The notes beneath the pieces were generated by a model, which had not been told where the DNA came from, made no database searches, and worked only from the letters and a program-made list of their open reading frames with translations. Position numbers and translations under genes: made by a program. Below, in pieces: positions 6,587 to 11,609 of a stretch of DNA of 11,609 nucleotides; position 1 is the stretch's first letter, and each line of letters begins with the position of its first letter. The stretch is from Coriobacteriaceae bacterium (GTDB taxonomy: Bacteria; Actinomycetota; Coriobacteriia; Coriobacteriales; Eggerthellaceae): positions 27,561 through 39,169 of the forward strand of contig SUUF01000003.1 of assembly GCA_015062635.1 (NCBI GenBank). The letters run 5' to 3'.

Positions 6587-6904
6587 TTACGCCTGCTCGC
6601 CGCCCACGGCAGTGATCTGCACGCGGGTGAGGTACTGACGATGACCCTGCAGCTTCTTGTAGTTCTTACGCTTCTTGAACTTGAAGACGAGCTGCTTCGG
6701 GCCGCGGAACTGCTCGACGATGGTGGCCTCGACCTTGGTCTTGGCAGCCTCAGCCGGATCAGTCACGACGTTCGCGCCGTCAACGACGGTAATGGCGGTC
6801 AGCTCGACCTTGTCGCCGGCCTCGCCCTCGATCTTCTCGATATTCAGGTAATCACCCGGGGCGGCCTTGTACTGCTTGCCGCCAGTTTTCACGATTGCGT
6901 ACAT
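6587..6904 (-). CDS. rplU: 50S ribosomal protein bL21
   Basis: A 105-aa protein of the large ribosomal subunit that binds 23S rRNA. It starts MYAIVKTGGKQYK and carries the C-terminal signature FKFKKRKNYKKLQGHRQ, followed by a short TRVQITAVGGEQA tail. The start at 6904 has GAGGAG 8 nt upstream; an ATG eight codons earlier would begin within the leader and lacks support. It is the first gene of the rplU-rpmA unit, with a near-consensus promoter 38 bp upstream. The leader is too short (about 30 nt) for a large structured L21-type leader. Confidence 0.98.
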   Translation of the reverse strand: MYAIVKTGGKQYKAAPGDYLNIEKIEGEAGDKVELTAITVVDGANVVTDPAEAAKTKVEATIVEQFRGPKQLVFKFKKRKNYKKLQGHRQYLTRVQITAVGGEQA

Positions 6905-6941
6905 TGGTAATCTCCTCGTTAGTTTCAAAACGCAAGCGGAT

Positions 6942-6970
6942 ATATTACCAGCGCCCTTTCACCCCGTCAA
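6942..6970 (-). promoter_or_regulatory. Sigma-A-type promoter of rplU-rpmA
   Basis: On the - strand, TTGACG (6970-6965) and TAATAT (6947-6942) are separated by exactly 17 bp, near-consensus -35 and -10 boxes. The predicted transcription start near 6935 gives a leader of about 31 nt. This is the strongest promoter I can see in the window, as expected for ribosomal proteins. Confidence 0.85.
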
Positions 6971-7032
6971 CGCCGAAATACGCCTATTTTGTGGGGATTC
7001 AGCCCTGTTTCCCGCAAATCTTGCGTTCAGAA

Positions 7033-7051
7033 CACGCCCCCGGGCGTTTCC
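7033..7051. repeat. 19-bp dispersed element, copy 1
   Basis: CACGCCCCCGGGCGTTTCC occurs here, between the rplU promoter and the end of ridA, and again without a mismatch at 8918-8936. It contains a short stem ACGCC/GGCGT followed by TTT. Nothing else was recognised in the 170-bp gap apart from the palindrome at 7106-7132. Confidence 0.7.
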
Positions 7052-7105
7052 ATGCATGTAGCGCCGCTGTTGCCGCATTTCACTTGCGCGAAATCCCCAG
7101 CTTTG

Positions 7106-7132
7106 AACCAAAGGAGACTGTCCCCTTCGGTT
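7106..7132. repeat. GGGGACAGTC-type imperfect palindrome downstream of ridA
   Basis: This 27-nt imperfect palindrome (- strand AACCGAAGGGGACAGTC continuing to its complement) pairs over 13 positions, two of them G-T wobbles, around a central A. It lies 9 bp after the ridA stop. It matches the widespread style of small intergenic repeats with a CCAAAGGGGAC-GTCCCCTTTGG core, which I recall from many bacterial genomes. It may help end the ridA transcript, although no T-run follows. Confidence 0.7.
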
Positions 7133-7141
7133 GAAAAGCCG

Positions 7142-7519
7142 CTAGCCCACTTCGGCGATGACTTCGACTTCCACGAGGGCGCCCTTGGGCAGGCCGGCCA
7201 CGCCCACCGCAGAACGTGCGGGGCGCTGCTCGCCGAAGAAGGTCGCATACACCTCGTTGAACGCGGCGAAGTCGTTGATGTCGGCAAGGAAGCACGTGGT
7301 CTTCACCACATGGTCGAAGTCGGTTCCGGCTGCCTCCAGCAGCGCCGCCACGTTCTTCATCACGCGTTCGGTCTGTTCCTGGATGGTGTCGCCCACGAGC
7401 GCGCCGCTTGCAGGATCGAGGGCGATCTGTCCAGATGCGAACAGCAACCCGCCGACGATGTTTCCCTGGACATACGGCCCGATGGCGGCAGGTGCCTGGT
7501 CGGTGTGGATAGTCTTCAT
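7142..7519 (-). CDS. ridA: RidA family reactive intermediate (enamine/imine) deaminase
   Basis: A 125-aa YjgF/YER057c/UK114-family protein, trimeric in known members. It hydrolyses 2-aminoacrylate and 2-iminobutanoate, reactive products of PLP-dependent dehydratases, to keto acids and ammonia. Visible motifs are IGPYVQG (13-19), LFASGQI (26-32), the catalytic Arg102 in RPARSAVGVAGLPKG, and VEVEVIAE (116-123). Arg102 is the residue that distinguishes active RidA-type members. The start at 7519 has AGAAGG about 7 nt upstream, whereas the upstream in-frame ATGs lie in the divergent promoter region. It is divergent from the threonine dehydratase gene, whose product makes exactly this kind of intermediate. 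Confident in family and likely activity. Confidence 0.95.
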   Translation of the reverse strand: MKTIHTDQAPAAIGPYVQGNIVGGLLFASGQIALDPASGALVGDTIQEQTERVMKNVAALLEAAGTDFDHVVKTTCFLADINDFAAFNEVYATFFGEQRPARSAVGVAGLPKGALVEVEVIAEVG

Positions 7520-7534
7520 GGCAAACCTTCTTTC

Positions 7535-7563
7535 TTGTTTGTGACACATAAAAGTGTAGGATA
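7535..7563 (+). promoter_or_regulatory. Tentative promoter for the threonine dehydratase gene
   Basis: TTGTTT (7535-7540) and TAGGAT (7558-7563) are 17 bp apart on the + strand, a partial match to -35/-10 boxes. The region also has an 8-bp palindrome ATTCGAAT (7568-7575) overlapping CGAAT-AA-ATTCG (7571-7582) just downstream, which could be an operator. No confident ridA promoter was seen on the other strand. Confidence 0.35.
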
Positions 7564-7622
7564 GGCATTCGAATAAATTCGGGCTCCAAACGGGGAAACC
7601 CGCACATACCAAGATAACGCAT

Positions 7623-7627
7623 GGGAG
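7623..7627 (+). promoter_or_regulatory. Shine-Dalgarno that sets the threonine dehydratase start
   Basis: GGGAG lies 5 nt before the ATG at 7633. The alternative ATG at 7621 overlaps this site and has no ribosome site of its own, so 7633 is preferred. Confidence 0.65.
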
Positions 7628-7632
7628 ATGCC

Positions 7633-8850
7633 ATGGAAATGCTCACGCTTGCCGCCTTCGAGGCCGCATCGGAAAAAGTTCGCGAAGTCACGCTCGAGAC
7701 CAAGCTCATCGAGAGCCCGTATTTCAGCGAGATCACCGGCAACAAGGTCTTCTTCAAGCCCGAGAACATGCAGCGCACCGGGGCCTACAAGGTGCGCGGC
7801 GCGTATTGGAAGATCAGCACGCTCAGCGACGAAGAGCGCGGCCGCGGCCTCATCACCGCATCGGCCGGCAACCACGCGCAGGGCGTCGCGTTCGCGGCGG
7901 CGCGCTACGGGGCGCGTGCGGTCATCGTCATGCCCGAGACCACGCCGCTCATCAAGGTTGAGCGCACGAAGGCGCTCGGTGCCGAGGTGGTGCTGAAGGG
8001 CAACGTATACGATGAGGCCTACGCCTATGCAGTCGAGCTGGCCGAAACGGAAGGGCTCACGTTCATCCACCCGTTCAACGACACCGGCGTGGCCACCGGA
8101 CAGGGCACCATCGCGATGGAAATCGTGAAGCAGCTCCCGCTCGTGGACTACATCCTCGTTCCCATCGGCGGCGGCGGGCTCGCAACCGGCGTGGCGACCC
8201 TCGCTAAGCAGCTGAATCCCAACATCCACATCATCGGCGTGGAGCCGGCTGGCGCCGCCTGCATGAAGGCCTCGATCGAGGCCGGCCATGTGGTGAAGCT
8301 CCCGCATGTTTCGACGATCGCCGACGGCACGGCCGTCCAGGAGCCGGGCGACATCGTGTTCCCCTACATCCGCGATAACGTGGATGACATCATCACCGTG
8401 GAAGACGACGAGCTCGTGGTCGCCTTCCTCGACATGGTCGAGAACCACAAGATGGTCGTCGAGAATTCCGGCCTGCTCACCGTCGCTGCGCTGCATCACC
8501 TTCCCTTCACCGACAAGAAGGTCGTGAGCATTCTTTCCGGCGGCAACATGGACGTCATCACGATGTCGAGCGTCGTTCAGCACGGCCTCATCCAGCGCGA
8601 CCGCATCTTCACCGTGAGCGTGCTGCTGCCCGACCGCCCCGGCGAGCTCGTGCGCGTGGCGAGCATCATCGCCGAGAACCGCGGCAACGTCATCCGCCTC
8701 GACCACAACCAGTTCGTCACCGCCAACCGCGCCGCCGCGGTCGAACTGCGTGTGACCATCGAAGCCTTCGGCACTTCGCACAAGGAGCAAATCGTAGCCG
8801 CCCTGGCCGACGCCGGCCTTCGTCCCCAACTAGAACAAGCAGCCCTCTAG
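7633..8850 (+). CDS. ilvA: Threonine ammonia-lyase (threonine dehydratase), single ACT domain
   Basis: A 405-aa fold-type II PLP enzyme that converts L-threonine to 2-oxobutanoate and ammonia through an enamine intermediate. The PLP Schiff-base lysine is K53 in TGAYKVRGA. SAGNHAQG (77-84) binds the substrate carboxylate, GGGGLATG (179-186) holds the PLP phosphate, and SGGNMD (302-307) lies near the pyridine ring. A single C-terminal ACT domain (about 325-400, FTVSVLLPDRPGELVRVASI) marks the shorter IlvA/TdcB-like subgroup rather than the two-ACT, 500-aa biosynthetic E. coli IlvA. Whether its role is isoleucine synthesis or threonine catabolism cannot be decided here, since no other ilv or tdc gene is present. 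It is divergent from ridA, a functional partner. Full length and intact. Confidence 0.94.
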   Translation: MEMLTLAAFEAASEKVREVTLETKLIESPYFSEITGNKVFFKPENMQRTGAYKVRGAYWKISTLSDEERGRGLITASAGNHAQGVAFAAARYGARAVIVMPETTPLIKVERTKALGAEVVLKGNVYDEAYAYAVELAETEGLTFIHPFNDTGVATGQGTIAMEIVKQLPLVDYILVPIGGGGLATGVATLAKQLNPNIHIIGVEPAGAACMKASIEAGHVVKLPHVSTIADGTAVQEPGDIVFPYIRDNVDDIITVEDDELVVAFLDMVENHKMVVENSGLLTVAALHHLPFTDKKVVSILSGGNMDVITMSSVVQHGLIQRDRIFTVSVLLPDRPGELVRVASIIAENRGNVIRLDHNQFVTANRAAAVELRVTIEAFGTSHKEQIVAALADAGLRPQLEQAAL

Positions 8851-8888
8851 TTTCCGCTGGCTGCAACCCCGATTTGCGTCGTGCGCGA

Positions 8889-8919
8889 TGAGTCACTCTT
8901 CACAGGGGAGGCTGACTCA
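8889..8919. repeat. Inverted repeat TGAGTCA...TGACTCA after ilvA
   Basis: The 7-bp perfect arms (8889-8895 and 8913-8919) are joined by inner CTC/GAG pairing, giving an extended imperfect stem around TTCACAGG. It lies 38 bp past the ilvA stop and directly abuts the second copy of the 19-bp element. Without a T-run it is not a standard terminator, and it looks like another small palindromic intergenic element. Confidence 0.6.
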
Positions 8920-8936
8920 CGCCCCCGGGCGTTTCC
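8918..8936. repeat. 19-bp dispersed element, copy 2
   Basis: This sequence is identical to 7033-7051 and in the same orientation, also in a gene-free gap. The stem ACGCC-CCCG-GGCGT is followed by TTTCCCTCT, so on the + strand it could act as a weak terminator for ilvA. Confidence 0.65.
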
Positions 8937-8948
8937 CTCTCCCGCAGG

Positions 8949-8975
8949 CGCTGCGATGATGCTAGAATCGCAGCG
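8949..8975 (+). promoter_or_regulatory. Extended -10 promoter within a perfect inverted repeat (CPBP gene)
   Basis: Perfect 9-bp arms CGCTGCGAT (8949-8957) and ATCGCAGCG (8967-8975) are separated by 9 bp. The likely -10 box TAGAAT (8963-8968) with an upstream TGC (extended -10, 8960-8962) sits in the spacer and the edge of the right arm. No good -35 is present, as is usual for extended -10 promoters. A protein bound to the palindrome would cover the promoter, so repression is the simplest reading. The start codon of the CPBP gene is 33 bp further on. Confidence 0.55.
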
Positions 8976-9007
8976 GGGTGTCAAGCCTTTTCGGTGGAAG
9001 GGTTACG

Positions 9008-9589
9008 ATGAACGAACAGCCGCACTGGATGCAGGTGCTCGTGATGTCCCTGGGCGAACTTGCTTTCGTCATCCCCGGGATACCCCTCTATATGCTCCTG
9101 GTTCTGCCCAACCACCCTGCCGGCGCGCTTCCCGGACTTGTGCCGGCAATCGGCGTGGACGCCGATCCCGCCCTGGCGGTTGCCGCCGCCGCAGGCGCTG
9201 TGGTGCTGGGGCTTGCCGTGGTCTATGCCCTCTTTCGGTTAGGCGGGCTCGAGCGATTCATGGTCGACGAGATCCGCATCCTCGTCGACGAGTTCAGCGT
9301 GCTCGACTTCATCCCCATCTACATCGCGGCGGGCATCGGCGAGGAATTCCTGTTCCGCGTGGCCCTCGTCGAGCCGCTTGGCATCGTCGTGCCGGCGCTG
9401 CTGTTCGCCGCCATTCACATCGCCTACTGGCGCAAGCCCCTGATCTTGGTCTACGTGTTTGTATTCGGCCTGCTCATGGGTGCCTTGTACCTGTACACGG
9501 AATCGTTCTTGCTGTGCGCGGCCGCCCACGCCCTGTACAACTTCCTGCTCTCGTGCTTCATGAAATGGGGCATCATCCCTATCGACTGA
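9008..9589 (+). CDS. CPBP (Abi/CAAX-like) family intramembrane glutamic protease
   Basis: A 193-aa integral membrane protein with about six hydrophobic segments (roughly 9-33, 55-76, 99-120, 124-141, 144-163 and 166-186). All three CPBP motifs are present: E112-E113-x3-R117 (GEEFLFR), F133-x3-H137 (FAAIH) and H174-x3-N178 (HALYN). These residues form the catalytic site in the Rce1-like family. Bacterial members are linked to bacteriocin self-immunity, peptide maturation or stress signalling, and the substrate here is unknown. The start at 9008 has GGAAGGG 6 nt upstream. It is a lone gene between ilvA and rarA with its own promoter/operator-like palindrome, and no peptide precursor, transporter or bacteriocin gene is adjacent. 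Family is certain; role is not. Confidence 0.92.
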   Translation: MNEQPHWMQVLVMSLGELAFVIPGIPLYMLLVLPNHPAGALPGLVPAIGVDADPALAVAAAAGAVVLGLAVVYALFRLGGLERFMVDEIRILVDEFSVLDFIPIYIAAGIGEEFLFRVALVEPLGIVVPALLFAAIHIAYWRKPLILVYVFVFGLLMGALYLYTESFLLCAAAHALYNFLLSCFMKWGIIPID

Positions 9590-9626
9590 GCGCGCCGCGC
9601 ATCGGCCGGCACGCTTCCCCACCCCG

Positions 9627-9655
9627 TTTTCCCGCGCCGCTCGCTATGGTATAGT
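9627..9655 (+). promoter_or_regulatory. Probable rarA promoter (extended -10)
   Basis: TGGTATAGT (9647-9655) is an extended -10 element, with TTTTCC (9627-9632) as a weak -35 at 17-bp spacing. An 8-bp palindrome ACATATGT (9656-9663) lies at the expected transcription start. The leader to rarA would be about 22 nt. Confidence 0.6.
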
Positions 9656-9685
9656 ACATATGTTTGTTTTCCTTACCAGATAGGC

Positions 9686-11032
9686 ATGACCATGCAGCTT
9701 TGCTTCGACGAACAGGACACGCTTTTCACCGAGCAGGTAAACGCCGCCCAGCCGCTTGCCGCGCGCATGCGGCCCGAGACGCTCGACGAGATGGCGGGTC
9801 AGCGGCATCTCATCGGCCCGGGCAAGGTGCTCAGGCGCATCATAGAGGCCGACCTCGTGCCGTCGATGATCTTCTGGGGGCCTCCCGGCGTGGGCAAGAC
9901 CACGCTTGCGCGCGTCATCGCCCGCCAGACGAAGGCCGCCTTCATCGACTTCTCGGCCGTGACGAGCGGCATCAAGGAGATACGCGAGGTCATGAAGCGC
10001 GCCGACGCCACAAGCCGCACCGGCCAGCGCACCATCGTCTTCATCGACGAGATCCACCGCTTCAACAAGGCGCAGCAAGACGCGTTCCTCCCCTTCGTCG
10101 AGAAGGGCGCGATCACGCTTATCGGGGCGACCACCGAAAACCCCTCGTTCGAGGTGAACGGCGCGTTGCTTTCGCGCTGCAAGGTGTTCGTGCTGAAAGC
10201 GCTGTCCGAAGACGAGGTGACCGGCCTGCTGAAACGCGCGCTCGCCGACGAGCGGGGCTTCGGGCGGCAGGACGTGCGCATCGCCGACGACCTGCTGCAT
10301 GCCATCGCGGTATTCAGCAACGGCGATGCCCGCACGGCGCTCTCGACGCTCGAGATGGTCGTGCTCAACGGGGATGAGGAAGGCGGCACGACCACGGTCA
10401 CCGCAGAGACCGTCGAGCAGTGCACGTCGCAGAAGAGCCTGCTCTACGACAAGCTCGGCGACGAGCACTACAACATCATCAGCGCGCTGCACAAGTCGAT
10501 GCGCAATTCCGACCCCGATGCCGCCGTGTACTGGCTCGCGCGCATGCTCGAATCGGGCGAGGATCCGCTGTACGTGGCGCGGCGCATCACGCGCTTCGCC
10601 GCCGAGGACATCGGCCTGGCCGACACGAACGCGCTGAACGTCGCGGTGAACGCCTTCCACGCATGCCATTTCATCGGCATGCCCGAATGCACGGTCCACC
10701 TAGCCGAAGCCGTCATCTACCTATCGCTCGCGCCGAAGTCGAACAGCAGCTATATCGCCTATGAGCACGCGAAGAAAGACGCCCTCCACAGCATGGCCGA
10801 ACCGGTGCCGCTCGTCATTCGCAACGCGCCGACGCGGCTGATGAAAGACCTGGGATATGGCGACGGGTACCGGCTTGCCCATTACGAGGAGCACAAGGTG
10901 GCCGCCGGCATGCAATGCCTGCCCGACTCGCTGGCGGGAACCGAATACTACCGCCCCACCGAGGAAGGGCGCGAAAAGGCCTTCAAAGACCGCCTGGCCT
11001 GGGTTAAGTCGATTCGCGCAGGTGAACGGTGA
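9686..11032 (+). CDS. rarA: AAA+ ATPase RarA (MgsA), replication-associated recombination protein
   Basis: A 448-aa clamp-loader-like AAA+ protein of the RarA/MgsA/WRNIP1 family, acting at stalled replication forks in the cytosol. An N-terminal PLAARMRPETLDEMAGQRHL leads to Walker A GPPGVGKT (65-72), Walker B VFIDEIH (118-124), sensor-1 GATTENPSF (147-155) and the arginine finger R164 in LLSRC. The C-terminal tetramerisation/family domain includes DKLGDEHYNIISALHKSMR and the conserved EHAKKDAL near residue 370. Length matches the family. The ATG at 9686 has AGG only 1 nt upstream, while the in-frame ATG at 9692 has it at 7 nt, so the true start may be two codons later. It is convergent with the small membrane-protein gene, with a 20-bp gap and no T-rich terminator. 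Confidence 0.95.
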   Translation: MTMQLCFDEQDTLFTEQVNAAQPLAARMRPETLDEMAGQRHLIGPGKVLRRIIEADLVPSMIFWGPPGVGKTTLARVIARQTKAAFIDFSAVTSGIKEIREVMKRADATSRTGQRTIVFIDEIHRFNKAQQDAFLPFVEKGAITLIGATTENPSFEVNGALLSRCKVFVLKALSEDEVTGLLKRALADERGFGRQDVRIADDLLHAIAVFSNGDARTALSTLEMVVLNGDEEGGTTTVTAETVEQCTSQKSLLYDKLGDEHYNIISALHKSMRNSDPDAAVYWLARMLESGEDPLYVARRITRFAAEDIGLADTNALNVAVNAFHACHFIGMPECTVHLAEAVIYLSLAPKSNSSYIAYEHAKKDALHSMAEPVPLVIRNAPTRLMKDLGYGDGYRLAHYEEHKVAAGMQCLPDSLAGTEYYRPTEEGREKAFKDRLAWVKSIRAGER

Positions 11033-11043
11033 GGCGACCGGGG

Positions 11044-11068
11044 GCTGCGCCGCTATGCGGCGCGCAGC
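11044..11068. other. Stem-loop between convergent rarA and membrane-protein genes
   Basis: GCTGCGCCGC (11044-11053) pairs with GCGGCGCGCAGC (11057-11068), with a 2-nt bulge and a TAT loop. It overlaps the last codons of the - strand gene and starts 11 bp past the rarA stop. It lacks a T-run, so it is at most a weak or Rho-assisted transcription end for both converging genes. Confidence 0.35.
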
Positions 11069-11337
11069 TCCGTTGCGGCATCGAGGCGCCGATTGCGGAA
11101 GTAGACGCCCCAATTCGCGGCCAGGAACACCACATTCAGGAAATACACGGCAAGTACCCAGGTGATCTCGCCCGAGACGAACTTCGCCGCGATGCCCGCA
11201 AAGTATCCGAGCGTGATGAGCAGGATGAACTGCCACGAGGTACCCGCGGCGGTGCGAGCCTTCCACGCCTTGTAAGCGTTCAACGGCCACGAGAGGCCGA
11301 AGCAGATGAGCATGATCGATTCGAGCACGGCAGCCAT
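11053..11337 (-). CDS. Small membrane protein, SemiSWEET/PQ-loop-like
   Basis: A 94-aa protein with three hydrophobic segments (about 3-19, 35-53 and 58-80) and a basic end (RNRRLD). The first segment ends in CFGLSWPLNAYKAWKARTAAGTS, a layout like the PQ motif of SemiSWEET and PQ-loop transporters (W-PQ-xxK-xxKTKS-xG-S), with PL in place of PQ. Size and three-helix topology match bacterial SemiSWEETs, which dimerise to move small sugars or other solutes. The match is by pattern only, and a conserved hypothetical family is the safer label. The start at 11337 has GGAAAGGGG 7 nt upstream; earlier in-frame ATGs would add a long, basic, unconserved stretch. No metabolic genes next to it hint at a substrate. 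Confidence 0.75.
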   Translation of the reverse strand: MAAVLESIMLICFGLSWPLNAYKAWKARTAAGTSWQFILLITLGYFAGIAAKFVSGEITWVLAVYFLNVVFLAANWGVYFRNRRLDAATELRAA

Positions 11338-11385
11338 GTGCAACCCCTTTCCGACCCGGCGCGCCCCGCGCCCGGCAAGTGACCC

Positions 11386-11414
11386 GGTATACGCCTCGAC
11401 CGTTTTCCCGTCCA
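11386..11414 (-). promoter_or_regulatory. Tentative promoter of the small membrane-protein gene
   Basis: On the - strand, TGGACG (11414-11409) and TATACC (11391-11386) are 17 bp apart, a partial match to -35/-10 boxes. It would start transcription about 42 nt before the ATG at 11337. The -10 lacks the usual final T, so the call is weak. Confidence 0.35.
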
Positions 11415-11479
11415 GAAGCACGGGGAATCTTTCACAAAGGGTTCACGCACGATCATTCGACGATACATTTTTTCGCTTT

Positions 11480-11581
11480 TGTGCGATTTTCCGAAATTCG
11501 CGATTCTGAAATACAAATTTTGCGATTCTGTGCGATTTCTTGAAGCCGATTCGGAGCCGATTCGGATTTCTGCGAATCGCA
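11480..11581. repeat. AT-rich gene-less end with TGCGATT and CCGATTCGG motif clusters
   Basis: GCGATT occurs at 11483, 11500, 11522 and 11532, and its complement AATCGC at 11575. Longer copies are GCGATTCTG (11500-11508 and 11522-11530) and TGTGCGATTT (11480-11489 and 11529-11538). GCCGATTCGGA is repeated back to back (11545-11555, 11556-11566). TGCGA-A-TCGCA (11571-11581) is palindromic around a central A. No gene was found from 11338 to 11609. The composition is visibly more AT-rich than the rest of the window. It may be a multi-site regulatory region, for a gene to the right or the membrane-protein gene to the left, or a decayed element. Confidence 0.6.
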
Positions 11582-11609
11582 CTCTTTATATGCGCAGGTC
11601 AGAGCGCTG

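Noticed and set aside
7516..8829. A 437-codon - strand open frame opposite the threonine dehydratase gene
   Set aside because: It is the antisense shadow of an intact PLP enzyme, with a His/Asp/Glu-rich translation and no recognisable domain.
8889..8936. An attachment site or insertion-element end after ilvA
   Set aside because: There are no transposase or integrase genes, no tRNA, and no target duplication flanking the inverted repeat.
9644..10699. A 351-codon - strand open frame opposite rarA
   Set aside because: It is antisense to the conserved AAA+ core, has no motifs, and has no ribosome site worth noting.
11280..11582. A 100-codon - strand open frame reaching into the AT-rich right end
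   Set aside because: It overlaps the start of the SemiSWEET-like gene in another frame, has irregular composition (Ser/Arg-rich) and no ribosome site.

Overview
The window is GC-rich chromosomal DNA with densely packed bacterial housekeeping genes. The order rplU-rpmA-obgE-proB-proA-nadD-yqeK is typical of Actinomycetota and Bacillota. High GC, the wording of the proteins and the small GGGGACA-type intergenic repeats suggest class Coriobacteriia, probably Eggerthellaceae. That placement is inference from the sequence by eye, not a database match.

Left part (1-7000). rsfS (ribosomal silencing factor) is on the + strand and ends at a strong bidirectional terminator. Facing it on the - strand, read from right to left, are rplU and rpmA (ribosomal proteins bL21 and bL27, behind a near-consensus promoter), a terminator, then obgE (ribosome-assembly GTPase), proB and proA (first two steps of proline synthesis), nadD (NAD synthesis), a 21-nt repeat cluster, and yqeK (Ap4A hydrolase family) with its own consensus -10 box. 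obgE/proB and proA/nadD are joined with the stop codon directly abutting the next start codon (TAGATG). The theme is ribosome assembly plus basic anabolism.

Middle (7000-8850). ridA (enamine/imine deaminase) and a single-ACT-domain threonine dehydratase (ilvA/tdcB type) are divergent across about 110 bp. They fit functionally, because RidA clears the reactive enamine/imine intermediates made by PLP-dependent dehydratases such as IlvA.

Right part (8850-11609). A small CPBP-family intramembrane protease gene follows, with a perfect 9-bp inverted repeat straddling its likely -10 box. Next are rarA (AAA+ replication-fork/recombination factor) and, convergent to it, a 94-aa membrane protein resembling a SemiSWEET/PQ-loop transporter. 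The last 150 bp are AT-rich, gene-less and full of short TGCGATT and CCGATTCGG motifs.

I found no RNA genes, CRISPR arrays, transposase genes or prophage genes. No wholly new multi-gene system is visible. The least explained signals are intergenic: the flip-containing 21-nt repeat cluster, the two-copy 19-bp element, the CPBP operator-like palindrome and the motif-rich right end.
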